Origin: Cacconaster sp045599325
GTDB taxonomy: Bacteria > Bacteroidota > Bacteroidia > Bacteroidales > UBA932
Length of the DNA stretch: 64,000 nt
Assembly (NCBI GenBank): GCA_045599325.1
Contig: JAZRVT010000015.1
Span: 1 to 64,000, forward strand
Reading direction: 5' to 3'
The notes under the pieces are model-generated. The model was not told where the DNA came from, did not search any database, and was given only the letters and a program-made list of their open reading frames with translations. Below are positions 7,411 to 16,131 of the stretch, piece by piece; positions within the stretch are counted from its first letter, which is position 1, and each line of letters begins with the position of its first letter. The translations under genes were made by a program, and so were the position numbers.

Positions 7411-9063
7411 ATGGAAGAGGAGAAAAAAAATAATTTCCTTGAGGAAATAATCGAGGCGGACCTTGCCGCCGGTAAATTCGAACAGATCATCACAAGATTT
7501 CCTCCGGAGCCGAACGGATACCTGCATCTCGGGCACGCGAAGAGCCTCTGCATCAATTTCGGGCTCGCCCAGAAGTATGGCGGAAAGACCAATCTCAGAT
7601 ATGATGATACAAATCCGACAAAGGAGGACACGGAATATGTGGACGCCATCAAGGAGGATATCAAGTGGCTGGGTTTCAACTGGGCTGAGGAGCGCTACGC
7701 ATCTGACTACTTCGAGCAGCTCTATCAGTGGGCTGAGATGATGATCGAGCGCGGACAGGCCTATGTGGATGACCAGAATCTCGACGAGATCCGTGCCGGA
7801 CGCGGCACTGTCGAGACGCCTGGCACTGACAGTCCGTGGCGCAACCGCTCCGTAGAGGAGAATCTCCGTCTCTTCCGTGAGATGAGGGACGGCAAGTATG
7901 CCGACGGCGAGAAGGTCCTCCGTGCGAAGATCGATATGGCTCATCCCAATATGATGTTCCGCGACCCGATCCTCTACCGTATCAAGCACGCACATCACCA
8001 CCGTACGGGCGACAAGTGGTGCATATATCCTATGTACGACTACACTCACGGCCAGTGCGACTCCATAGAGCATATCACCCACAGCATATGCACCCTCGAG
8101 TTCGACGTCCACCGTCCTCTCTATGACTGGTTCATCCAGACCCTCGGAATCTATCCTTCCCATCAGTATGAATTCGCAAGGCTCAACCTCACATACACGC
8201 TGATGAGCAAGCGCAAGCTTCTGGAACTTGTGCAGAAGGGCTTCGTCTCCGGCTGGGACGACCCGAGGATGCCGACCCTCTGCGGTGTCCGCCGCCGCGG
8301 CTACACCCCGCAGGCGCTCAAGATGTTCTGCGACAGGATCGGTGTCACCAAGCACGACCAGCTGATGGATATCGGACTTCTCGAATGGTGTGTCCGCCAG
8401 GACCTCAACGAGAGGAGCAACCGCTATATGGTGGTTTCTGACGATCCGATCCGTGTCAGGATCACAAACTGGGAGCCGGGCAGAACCGAGTGGTTCGATG
8501 CTCCGCTCAACCCTGCTGACCCCGAGGGACCTAAGCGCCGTGTCCCGTTCACCGGGGAACTGCTTATCGACAGGGCTGACTTCATGGAGGACGCCCCTAA
8601 GAAATATTTCAGGCTCCGTCCGGACGGCGAGGTGAGACTCAAATACACCTATATCGTCAAATGCAATGAGGTTGTGAAGGATGCTGACGGCAAAGTCGTA
8701 GAACTCCTCTGCACGTACGATCCTGAGACACATCCTGCTTCTGGACAGTGGCGTTCCGTCAAGGGAACTATCCACTGGGTGAGCACGGAATATATGAAAC
8801 CTGTGGAATGCAGGATCTACGACCGCCTCTTCACCGAGGCCGATATGAGTTCCATCCCGGCAGACCGTGACTACAAGGAGTTCCTCAATCCCGAGAGCCT
8901 TGTCGTGAAGGAAGGTTTCGCCGAACCCGCTCTCCTCGAGGATACCAGTGACATAGCAGTCCAGTTCGAGAGAGTGGGATACTTCAGGAAGGATCCTGAC
9001 TCGACTGCAGAGAAACTTGTGATGAACAGGACTGTAAGTCTCAAGGACGGGTTCAAGCTTTAG
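7411..9063 (+). CDS. glnS: Glutaminyl-tRNA synthetase
   Basis: 550 residues, usual length for bacterial GlnRS. Class I signatures: RFPPEPNGYLHLGHAKS (HIGH motif variant HLGH, about residues 29-45) and LMSKRKL (KMSKS variant). The C-terminal half forms the two beta-barrel anticodon-binding domains and contains FMEDAPKKYFRLRPDGEVRL. GlnRS rather than GluRS is indicated by the PPEPNGYLHLGHAK block and by DPRMPTLCGVRRRGYTP, which is characteristic of GlnRS. Family knowledge: charges tRNA-Gln with Gln using ATP. Start ATG follows a -7 box. A large antisense open frame across it is not considered real. Confidence 0.97.
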   Translation: MEEEKKNNFLEEIIEADLAAGKFEQIITRFPPEPNGYLHLGHAKSLCINFGLAQKYGGKTNLRYDDTNPTKEDTEYVDAIKEDIKWLGFNWAEERYASDYFEQLYQWAEMMIERGQAYVDDQNLDEIRAGRGTVETPGTDSPWRNRSVEENLRLFREMRDGKYADGEKVLRAKIDMAHPNMMFRDPILYRIKHAHHHRTGDKWCIYPMYDYTHGQCDSIEHITHSICTLEFDVHRPLYDWFIQTLGIYPSHQYEFARLNLTYTLMSKRKLLELVQKGFVSGWDDPRMPTLCGVRRRGYTPQALKMFCDRIGVTKHDQLMDIGLLEWCVRQDLNERSNRYMVVSDDPIRVRITNWEPGRTEWFDAPLNPADPEGPKRRVPFTGELLIDRADFMEDAPKKYFRLRPDGEVRLKYTYIVKCNEVVKDADGKVVELLCTYDPETHPASGQWRSVKGTIHWVSTEYMKPVECRIYDRLFTEADMSSIPADRDYKEFLNPESLVVKEGFAEPALLEDTSDIAVQFERVGYFRKDPDSTAEKLVMNRTVSLKDGFKL

Positions 9064-9083
9064 TTTAGTGATTTTTATTCAGA

Positions 9084-10271
9084 ATGCTCATTCAGGCAAT
9101 ATTGTTGCTGCCGTTCCTCGTTAGCCTTATCTGGACTTTCCTGATCTTTCCCAGAAAGAAAATGACGGGTCAGCTCAGGGCGATGGGCACTCTGACTGCA
9201 TTTACGTCTGCCTGCTTCCTGGCAGACGCCATCCTTCTCTCCGGGAGAGCGTCTGACAGCATCCTGTTTTTTGCTGATTTCCTCTTCCAGACAGCAGTGC
9301 TGACAGTCCTGCCCTGCTGTTTCCTGTATGTCAACCACATCGCAGGAGACGTGCCGAAAAGGTGGATTCTGGGTCCGATGTTCCTGCCTGTGGCATTCTT
9401 TGCGGGACTTGCATTGGCCTCCCGCTTCATGACTGATACTGTCGAAGCGGCCGGTTTTGCTGAAACGTGCGTAATGAAGTTCAGACAGACTGCATTTGCC
9501 TGGGTGCTGTATTCAGAGTTGGCTCTTCTGGCCGCCTATCTGCTGACAATCCTTCACAGGTACCATTTTGAGATGGATGATATGTCAGGCAGCAGGTGGA
9601 GCCACGATTCTCAGGTAACTGACATCTGTATCAGCATTCTCCTGATTCTCGTCATCTTTGCCCTCAAGGTTTATCTTGGCAGCCAATATCTGTCCGGCCA
9701 CAGGGTCCTCGCTGTACTCCTCGCGCTCGCGATGGCCATAGAGGTATTCCGCGCAGCATATTCGGGCATCTGTCTCTTCGAGTTTGAGAAAGCTGAGAAG
9801 GAGGCGGAGAAAGTGGTAAGGAAAGTCTCCGGGGCTGAGCCTGCCGGGACTGCTGCGGAGAAGCGGCCTGATTCCGGGCAGGTCCGTACCGATAATCCGG
9901 ATTCTTTCGTTCCGGACGACCGCTCCACTATGGAACGCCTGCGCGACAATATGGAGCACTATATGTCCGACACCCCTGCTCCTTACCTGAATCCGAATCT
10001 CACCATTGCGGATGTGGCCGAGGCCCTCGGTACTAACCGCACCTATATCTCGGTGTTGATGAACCAGTATTACGGGCAGAATTTCAGGGATTATATCGCA
10101 ACTGCCAGAGTCAACACTGCCAAAAGAATCCTTCTGGAACACCCGGAACTGCCGCTTGACGCTATTGCTGACTCTTCGGGATTTCTGAGCAGTTCTCAGC
10201 TGATAAAGAAGTTCAAGGAGTCAGAGGGTGTCCCGCCCAGGACCTGGGTGCAGCAGAAGAAATCAGACTGA
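9084..10271 (+). CDS. Membrane-anchored AraC-family transcriptional regulator
   Basis: 395 residues. The first about 230 residues contain six or seven hydrophobic segments (for example 5-20, 32-46, 58-76, 87-107, 130-155, 175-195, 203-220), i.e. an integral membrane sensor-like module. A polar linker follows, then a C-terminal AraC-type double helix-turn-helix: LTIADVAEALGTNRTYISVLMNQ (first HTH) and LDAIADSSGFLSSSQLIKKFKE (second HTH). Family knowledge: membrane-bound AraC proteins are frequent in Bacteroidetes and are thought to couple envelope signals to transcription; ligand and targets are unknown. It starts 20 nt after glnS without a clear terminator or promoter between, so it may be read through from glnS. 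Its last 59 nt overlap the convergent nfo gene. Confidence 0.85.
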   Translation: MLIQAILLLPFLVSLIWTFLIFPRKKMTGQLRAMGTLTAFTSACFLADAILLSGRASDSILFFADFLFQTAVLTVLPCCFLYVNHIAGDVPKRWILGPMFLPVAFFAGLALASRFMTDTVEAAGFAETCVMKFRQTAFAWVLYSELALLAAYLLTILHRYHFEMDDMSGSRWSHDSQVTDICISILLILVIFALKVYLGSQYLSGHRVLAVLLALAMAIEVFRAAYSGICLFEFEKAEKEAEKVVRKVSGAEPAGTAAEKRPDSGQVRTDNPDSFVPDDRSTMERLRDNMEHYMSDTPAPYLNPNLTIADVAEALGTNRTYISVLMNQYYGQNFRDYIATARVNTAKRILLEHPELPLDAIADSSGFLSSSQLIKKFKESEGVPPRTWVQQKKSD

Positions 10272-11094
10272 TCTCCCCGGCCCATTTCTCAGGGTCCGGA
10301 GTTTCAAGTATCAGGGGAATCCCTTCCATCCGGGGGTCAGAGCCTATGCGGAGGAAAGTTGGTGTGCCGATGCATCCGGCACCTATCCCTTCGTGCCTGT
10401 CAACGCGGCTTCCGCATTCCTTTCTGGCGTCGTTCAGATGCATCCCGCGGAGATATCTGAACCCGACAACCCTGTCGAACTCGGCCATCACCTCATCGTA
10501 GCCGCCCATCAGGGCATCTGCGCGCAGGTCATACCCGGCGGCAAAGGCGTGGCAGGTGTCTATGCATACGCCGACGCGGCTCTTGTCATCCACCATATCG
10601 ATGATTGCGGCGAGGTGCTCGAACTTGAAGCCGAGGTTTGACCCCTGGCCGGCGGTGTTCTCTATGACGGCTGTGACGCCTGAGGTCTTCTCGAGCGCCA
10701 TATTGATGGACTCAGCAATCCTCCTGAGGCATTCATCCGTTGAAATCTGGTTGAGATGGCTGCCGGGGTGGAAATTGAGAAGTTTCAGGCCGAGCTGTGA
10801 ACAGCGTGTCATTTCGTCGATGAAGGCCGCCCTGGACTGGGCCAGCTTGTCAGGGTCGGGAGCACCGAGGTTGATCAGATAACTGTCGTGCGGCAGGATG
10901 GATTCCGGAGGGAATCCGGTCTCCTCGCAGTTTCTCCTGAAAGCGGCGATTGTCTTCTCCCCGAGAGGTGCGGAGACCCACTGCCTCTGGTTCTTGGTGA
11001 AGAGGGCGAATCCTGTTGCGCCGATTGCCTTTGCGTTGAGCGGTGCCATCTCGACTCCGCCCGAAGCGCTTACGTGTGCTCCGATATAGTACAT
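10213..11094 (-). CDS. nfo: Deoxyribonuclease IV (endonuclease IV)
   Basis: 293 residues from ATG 11094 (a TTG 9 nt upstream is less likely because it overlaps the recG stop). AP-endonuclease TIM-barrel signatures: YIGAHVSASGG at the N-terminus, LNFHPGSH, AVIENTAGQG, VGVCIDTCHAFAAGYDL, MHLNDARKECGSRVDRHEGIGAG and ILETPDPEKW, which together carry the tri-zinc ligands of the Nfo family. Family knowledge: cleaves the phosphodiester 5' of abasic sites in base excision repair. The 3' end reads about 20 codons past the usual family end into the 3' end of the convergent AraC-type gene. Starts 5 nt after recG stops, so it is in the recG unit: two repair genes together. Confidence 0.95.
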   Translation of the reverse strand: MYYIGAHVSASGGVEMAPLNAKAIGATGFALFTKNQRQWVSAPLGEKTIAAFRRNCEETGFPPESILPHDSYLINLGAPDPDKLAQSRAAFIDEMTRCSQLGLKLLNFHPGSHLNQISTDECLRRIAESINMALEKTSGVTAVIENTAGQGSNLGFKFEHLAAIIDMVDDKSRVGVCIDTCHAFAAGYDLRADALMGGYDEVMAEFDRVVGFRYLRGMHLNDARKECGSRVDRHEGIGAGCIGTPTFLRIGSDPRMEGIPLILETPDPEKWAGEISLISSAAPRSWAGHPLTP

Positions 11095-11099
11095 ATTTG

Positions 11100-13205
11100 T
11101 CAACTTATTGATGAGAAGTCTCTTATCTTGTCTTCAAGCCTCAGCTCCCGGAGCTGTCTTGCCAGCAGCCTGTTCTCCACGCTCTCCAGCATAGGGTCCG
11201 CAGCCAGTATCTCCTCGCCGAGAAGCCTTGCCTCCTCAAGGGCGGGAGAGTCCTTCGCGAGGTCGGCGATATGCAGGTCGAACGCCAGTCCGCTCTGGCG
11301 GGTGCCCTCGAAGTCTCCGGGCCCGCGCATCCTGAGGTCCGCCTCTGCGAGCAGAAAGCCGTCCGAAGTCTCACACATCAGGTCGATGCGCTTCTTCGAC
11401 TCGGCGCTCAGCCTGTAGCCTGTCATAAGTATGCAGTAGCTTTTCTCAGCGCCCCTGCCGACTCTGCCGCGCAGCTGGTGGAGCTGTGACAGACCGAACC
11501 GCTCGGCGCTCTCGATCACCATCACTGAGGCGTTTGGCACGTCGACGCCGACCTCTATCACAGAGGTGGCCACGAGGATGTCCGCCTTTCCGCGGACGAA
11601 AAGGTCCATGTCGAAGGCTTTGTTCTCAGCCTTCTGCCTGCCGTGGACCACTGCCGTGACATACTTTGGTGCGGGGAAGGCCTCGGTTATGTTCATATAT
11701 CCCTCCTCGAGGTTCTTGTAGTCCATCTTCTCTGACTCGCTGATGAGGGGGTATACCACGAATATCTGTCTGCCGAGAGCAATCTGCTGCCTCATGAAGT
11801 TATAAAGGTTGCCTCTCTGGGCCTCGGTCCAGTGGACTGTCTCAATCGGCTTGCGGCCTGGAGGCAGTTCGTCCAGAACGGACACGTCCAGATCACCGTA
11901 CAGGGTCATCGCCAGAGTCCTCGGGATAGGCGTGGCAGTCATCACAAGGATGTGCGGCGTCTTCTCTGCCTTTGTCCACAGCTTTGACCTCTGCTCGACT
12001 CCGAAACGGTGCTGCTCGTCTATCACGGCAAGCGCCAGATTCCTGAACTGTACAGTCTCCTCAATCAGGGCGTGAGTTCCGAAGATGATGTCAATAGAGC
12101 CGTCAATCAGCCCGCGGTGGATCTCCTCCCGCTCCTTTGCCTTCGTGCTCCCGGTAAGCAGCGCAGCCCTGACACCTGTATTCTCTATGAATTTGAACAC
12201 TCCGTTATAGTGCTGGTTGGCAAGTACTTCGGTCGGGGCCATTATGCAGGCCTGGTAGCCGTTGTCCACAGCCATCATCGCTGAGAGTATGGCCACAAGC
12301 GTCTTGCCGCTTCCCACATCGCCCTGAAGCAGGCGGTTCATCTGTCTCCCGCTGGCGACATCGGCCCGTATCTCTTTGAGGACACGTTTCTGCGCGCCGG
12401 TCAGAGGGAAGGGAAGGTTTTCGTAGACCTTGTTGAAATTCTCACCGATCCGCTTGAACACCACTGCGCTGGCGGCACGGGTGCGGATGCATTTCTGCCT
12501 GAGGAGTGACAGTTCGAGATAGAAGAGCTCCTCGAATTTAAGCCTGCGCTGGGCCTGTGCGAGTTCCTGCAGCGACCCGGGGAAATGGATGTCGTGAAGC
12601 GCCCTGGCAAGGGGACAGAGCCTTTTTCTGCTGATTATGTGGTCCGGCAGGGTCTCCTCAATGGTGCCGAGGCACTTGTCCAGGAGCGCCGCCATCATTT
12701 TCCCGAACAATTTGTTGGTTATGCCGGACGTGCGGAGTCTCTCCGTGCTTGAGTAGATGCCAGTCATAGCTCCTGCCGCGGCAGGAGCGGCGGTCGCCGG
12801 GTCAATTTCCGGGTGGACCAGGTTGTATCTGCCGTTGAACTCAGAAGGCTTGCCGAACACTATATATTCCTGATTCGGGACTACCTTCTTCTCAATCCAG
12901 GATATTCCCTTGAAGAAGACCAGCTCAATCACCCCTGTCGAGTCGGCAAGCCTGGCAACGAGCCTCTGTGCGCGGCCCTGGCCAACCTTCTCCATAGAGG
13001 TGATCCGGCCGCGCAGCTGGACGTATGCGGAGGAGGAGTCGATGTCGCGCACGCTGTAGAAGCGGGAGCGGTCGATGTACCTGAAAGGGAAGGTGTACAG
13101 CAGGTCACGGAATGTCTTGATGCCCAACTCCTTGTCAAGCAGTTCGGCTCTCTTCGGCCCGACACCCGGGAGAAACTTTATGTCACTGTCCAAAAGATTC
13201 GGCAT
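11100..13205 (-). CDS. recG: ATP-dependent DNA helicase RecG
   Basis: 701 residues from ATG 13205, starting MPNLLDSDIKFLPGVGPKRAELL as expected for RecG; the longer open frame runs through the promoter and is rejected. N-terminal wedge/OB domain, then superfamily 2 helicase motifs: LLQGDVGSGKTLVA (Walker A), AVIDEQHRFGVEQR (DEQH box), MTATPIPRTLAMTLYGD, and the C-terminal helicase region HGRQKAENKAFD, ATSVIEVGVDVPNA and QLHQLRGRVGRG. Family knowledge: branch-migrating helicase that remodels stalled forks and Holliday junctions. The -7 box ends 5 nt before the ATG. Followed by nfo with a 5-nt gap. Confidence 0.97.
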   Translation of the reverse strand: MPNLLDSDIKFLPGVGPKRAELLDKELGIKTFRDLLYTFPFRYIDRSRFYSVRDIDSSSAYVQLRGRITSMEKVGQGRAQRLVARLADSTGVIELVFFKGISWIEKKVVPNQEYIVFGKPSEFNGRYNLVHPEIDPATAAPAAAGAMTGIYSSTERLRTSGITNKLFGKMMAALLDKCLGTIEETLPDHIISRKRLCPLARALHDIHFPGSLQELAQAQRRLKFEELFYLELSLLRQKCIRTRAASAVVFKRIGENFNKVYENLPFPLTGAQKRVLKEIRADVASGRQMNRLLQGDVGSGKTLVAILSAMMAVDNGYQACIMAPTEVLANQHYNGVFKFIENTGVRAALLTGSTKAKEREEIHRGLIDGSIDIIFGTHALIEETVQFRNLALAVIDEQHRFGVEQRSKLWTKAEKTPHILVMTATPIPRTLAMTLYGDLDVSVLDELPPGRKPIETVHWTEAQRGNLYNFMRQQIALGRQIFVVYPLISESEKMDYKNLEEGYMNITEAFPAPKYVTAVVHGRQKAENKAFDMDLFVRGKADILVATSVIEVGVDVPNASVMVIESAERFGLSQLHQLRGRVGRGAEKSYCILMTGYRLSAESKKRIDLMCETSDGFLLAEADLRMRGPGDFEGTRQSGLAFDLHIADLAKDSPALEEARLLGEEILAADPMLESVENRLLARQLRELRLEDKIRDFSSIS

Positions 13206-13210
13206 ATACG

Positions 13211-13218
13211 CAAATTTA
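13211..13218 (-). promoter_or_regulatory. Bacteroidetes -7 box for recG
   Basis: TAAATTTG on the minus strand, 5 nt upstream of the recG ATG; candidate leaderless promoter. Confidence 0.6.
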
Positions 13219-13230
13219 CCTCTTTTTTCG

Positions 13231-13238
13231 TATCTTGC
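13231..13238 (+). promoter_or_regulatory. Weak -7-like box for pdxA
   Basis: TATCTTGC resembles TAnnTTTG with two differences and sits 19 nt before the pdxA ATG, divergent from the recG box. Confidence 0.35.
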
Positions 13239-13257
13239 AGAAATTTTTGAAAAGACT

Positions 13258-14337
13258 ATGAAAGACAGGATTGTTGTGGGAATAACCCAGGGTGACACCA
13301 ATGGAATCGGGTATGAGGTCATAATCAAGACGTTCGCTGATCCGAGGATGCTCGAGATGTGTGTGCCGGTGCTCTACGGTTCTTCCCGTTTCTTCGGTAT
13401 ATATCGCAAACATATCGCTGAGGCTGAGCAGATTGCAACCAATGTGATCAACTCGGCGGAGGATGCGCGCACAAAGCGCCTGAATATCATCAATGTGGTG
13501 CCTGACTCGTATTCGATGGAAATCGGCCAGCCGACTGACGACGGCGCCAAGGCCGCTATGCTGGCACTGAAGGCTGCAGTCGCCGACGCAAAGCGCGGTG
13601 CAATAGATGCGCTGGTCACAGCTCCTTTCAACAAGCATACTATGGCCGGCCAGGGATTCGGATTCTCAGGCCACACGGAATATCTGATAAATGAGTTCGG
13701 CTGCGAAGACGGCCTTATGTTCCTCTGCTCTGACCATCTCAGGGTCGGGGTTGTGACAAACCACCTTCCTATCTCGCAGGTCAGCAAGGCAATAACGCAG
13801 GATTCAATCCTAAGCAAGCTGAGACTTATGAACAGTTCGCTCAAGAAGGATTTCGGGTTCATGCGTCCGAAGATCGCAGTCCTGGGACTCAATCCGCACG
13901 CCGGTGACGGCGGCACACTCGGCACTGAAGAGATTGACACCATCATCCCTGCCATCAAACGTGCAAATGACGAAGGTATCCTTGCTTTCGGCCCTTATTC
14001 GCCTGACGGCTTCTTCAGCACTAGTCTTCAGAGGAATTTCGACGGCGTGCTTGCAATGTACCACGACCAGGGACTCATCCCGTTCAAGGCGCTTGCCTTC
14101 GACGGAGGCGTGAACTTCACTGCCGGTCTTCCAGTCGTGCGCACCTCTCCTGACCACGGCACTGGATTCGACCTTGCCGGAAAGAACGCTGCGAGCCCCG
14201 GCTCGATGACCTGTGCAATCTACAGCGCCATCGACTTCTGCAACAACAGGCGCAGATATGCCGAGATGACTGCCAACCCTATGGAGGTGAAACATTTCGA
14301 GGGTCCGCGCAAGGAGCGCACCATCCTCCCTGAATAG
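13258..14337 (+). CDS. pdxA: 4-hydroxythreonine-4-phosphate dehydrogenase PdxA
   Basis: 359 residues from ATG 13258, which gives the typical start MKDRIVVGITQGDTNGIG. Family motifs: TAPFNKHTMAGQGFGFSGHTEYL, LGLNPHAGDGG and AMYHDQGLIPFKAL, which contain the divalent-metal His residues, and a C-terminal RTSPDHGTGFDLAGK. Family knowledge: NAD-dependent oxidative decarboxylation of 4-phosphohydroxy-L-threonine in the DXP-dependent pyridoxal phosphate pathway. First gene of a tight run with rnhA (2-nt gap) and pgi (4-nt gap). Confidence 0.96.
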   Translation: MKDRIVVGITQGDTNGIGYEVIIKTFADPRMLEMCVPVLYGSSRFFGIYRKHIAEAEQIATNVINSAEDARTKRLNIINVVPDSYSMEIGQPTDDGAKAAMLALKAAVADAKRGAIDALVTAPFNKHTMAGQGFGFSGHTEYLINEFGCEDGLMFLCSDHLRVGVVTNHLPISQVSKAITQDSILSKLRLMNSSLKKDFGFMRPKIAVLGLNPHAGDGGTLGTEEIDTIIPAIKRANDEGILAFGPYSPDGFFSTSLQRNFDGVLAMYHDQGLIPFKALAFDGGVNFTAGLPVVRTSPDHGTGFDLAGKNAASPGSMTCAIYSAIDFCNNRRRYAEMTANPMEVKHFEGPRKERTILPE

Positions 14338-14339
14338 CG

Positions 14340-14822
14340 ATGGAACGTCAGCCGATCACTCTCTACACAGACGGCGCCTGCAGCGGCAATCCCGGCAAGG
14401 GCGGCTTTGGAGTGATTCTGCGCTGTGCGAATCTCGAGAAGGTGATTTCCGAGGGTTACTCGGAGACCACCAACAACCGTATGGAGCTCCTTGCTGTCAT
14501 CACCGGTCTGGAGGCTATCCTGTGGGAGAGGGCCGACGTCACCGTGTGGAGCGATTCCTCCTATGTGGTGGATGCTGTTGAGAAGGGGTGGGTCTTCGCC
14601 TGGGAACAGAAAAATTTCGCGAAAAAGGCCAACGCTGACCTCTGGTCAAGGTTCCTGACGGTATACAGGCGTCACAATGTCACCTTCCGCTGGATAAGGG
14701 GCCATAACGGACATCCTGAGAACGAACGTTGCGACAGGCTGGCAGTGGCGGCATCGCAGGGCGCATCATTGAAAGAAGATACTGGATATCTTCCACAAAA
14801 GGAAAAAGCAGTAAATAATTAA
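14340..14822 (+). CDS. rnhA: Ribonuclease HI
   Basis: 160 residues, single RNase H domain. Catalytic acidic residues are visible in LYTDGACSGNPGKGG (Asp), TTNNRMELLAVI (Glu) and VTVWSDSSYVVDA (Asp), with the His/Asp pair in WIRGHNGHPENERCDRLA. Family knowledge: degrades the RNA strand of RNA-DNA hybrids using two metal ions. It lacks the N-terminal hybrid-binding domain of longer forms. Sandwiched between pdxA and pgi in one probable transcript. Confidence 0.96.
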   Translation: MERQPITLYTDGACSGNPGKGGFGVILRCANLEKVISEGYSETTNNRMELLAVITGLEAILWERADVTVWSDSSYVVDAVEKGWVFAWEQKNFAKKANADLWSRFLTVYRRHNVTFRWIRGHNGHPENERCDRLAVAASQGASLKEDTGYLPQKEKAVNN

Positions 14823-14826
14823 TCAT

Positions 14827-16131
14827 ATGGTAAGTTTCAAGTCTGAAGGCTGCGGTTCATTCGTTCAGGAAGCAGCCCAAAATGAGTACATAAACAAGGC
14901 TCTTGCGGCGAAGAAGGTCCTCGAGGAGGGCAGCGGCGCAGGCAATGATTTCATCGGCTGGCAGCATATCCCGAGCGAAACGCCGGAATCCCTTACTTCC
15001 GACATCCTCAATCTGGTAGACAGCTGGTTGGAGAAAGAAATCAATCTGGTGGTGGTCATCGGCATAGGCGGCTCATATCTCGGCGCAAAGGCTGCGATAG
15101 AGGCGCTGAACCACAGTTTCGCAACCCAGATGAGCGACCACCGCGCTCCGGAGGTCGTCTTTGCCGGACAGAATCTCTCGGAGGACTATATCGCCGAGCT
15201 GATGGACCTTGTCAGAGTCCGCAATACAGCCTGTGTCGTGATATCCAAGAGCGGCACTACCACCGAGCCGGCAGTGGCTTTCAGGCTCGTCAAGAATTTC
15301 CTTGAATCGCGCTATGGCAAGGAAGAGGCCTGTGAGAGGATTGTGGCCATCACAGACAAGGCGCGCGGAGCACTCAAGAGCCTCGCGAACCAGGAGGGCT
15401 ACAGGACATATGTCATCGAAGACAATGTGGGCGGCCGCTTCTCCGTGCTTTCCCCGGTAGGCCTGGTGCCGGTGGCCCTTGCAGGATTCGACATCGAAGC
15501 GCTCCTCAGGGGAGCCGCTGACGCAGAGAAGGCCCTTATGGAGGACTCTGCCGAGAACCCTGCTGTCCAGTATGCTGCAATGCGCAACCTGCTTTATGAC
15601 GGCGGCCGCAAGATCGAGCTCTTCGCAAGTTTCAACCCCAAGCTGCAGTATCTCGGTGAATGGCTGAAACAGCTCTTCGGCGAGAGCGAGGGCAAGGGCG
15701 GCAAGGGCATCTTCCCTGCATCTGTGATCCTCACCACAGACCTCCATTCGATGGGACAGTATATCCAGGACGGTGAACGCATTCTATTTGAAACTGTCAT
15801 AACAGTGGCCAATACCCGCCGCGAGGTGGTCATCGGCTCCGATGAGCAGAACCTCGACGGCCTGAACTATCTTGCCGGCAAGAGAGTGGAGCACTGCAAC
15901 AGGATGGCCCAGCTCGGCACAAGGATGGCACACATAGACGGCGGGGTGCCGAACATCGAGATAGTGGTTGACGCTCTTGACGAGTATAATCTCGGACAGC
16001 TGTTCTATTTCTTCGAGAAGGTGTGCGGCATCAGCGCATACGTGCTCGGTGTCAACCCGTTCAACCAGCCGGGTGTCGAGGCCTACAAGAAGAATATGTT
16101 CAGGCTGCTTGAGAAGCCCGGTTGCTGCTAG
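14827..16131 (+). CDS. pgi: Glucose-6-phosphate isomerase (short bacterial type)
   Basis: 434 residues, the compact form typical of Firmicutes, Thermotoga and Bacteroidetes rather than the 550-residue enterobacterial form. Signatures: VVIGIGGSYLGAKA, VISKSGTTTEPAVAFR, GGRFSVLSPVGLVP (PGI signature 1 area), FGESEGKGGKGIFPAS, and HIDGGVPNIE. Family knowledge: interconverts glucose-6-P and fructose-6-P. ATG 14827 is 4 nt after rnhA. Its TAG stop lies in a CTAG that also ends the convergent MBL gene, giving a 4-nt tail-to-tail overlap. Together with pfp downstream in the window it covers upper glycolysis. Confidence 0.96.
   Translation: MVSFKSEGCGSFVQEAAQNEYINKALAAKKVLEEGSGAGNDFIGWQHIPSETPESLTSDILNLVDSWLEKEINLVVVIGIGGSYLGAKAAIEALNHSFATQMSDHRAPEVVFAGQNLSEDYIAELMDLVRVRNTACVVISKSGTTTEPAVAFRLVKNFLESRYGKEEACERIVAITDKARGALKSLANQEGYRTYVIEDNVGGRFSVLSPVGLVPVALAGFDIEALLRGAADAEKALMEDSAENPAVQYAAMRNLLYDGGRKIELFASFNPKLQYLGEWLKQLFGESEGKGGKGIFPASVILTTDLHSMGQYIQDGERILFETVITVANTRREVVIGSDEQNLDGLNYLAGKRVEHCNRMAQLGTRMAHIDGGVPNIEIVVDALDEYNLGQLFYFFEKVCGISAYVLGVNPFNQPGVEAYKKNMFRLLEKPGCC

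Noticed and set aside
7258..8775. 505-codon open frame on the minus strand
   Set aside because: It is antisense to glnS, whose class I synthetase motifs leave no doubt. The frame has no recognisable domain and probably arises from codon bias in a high-GC gene.
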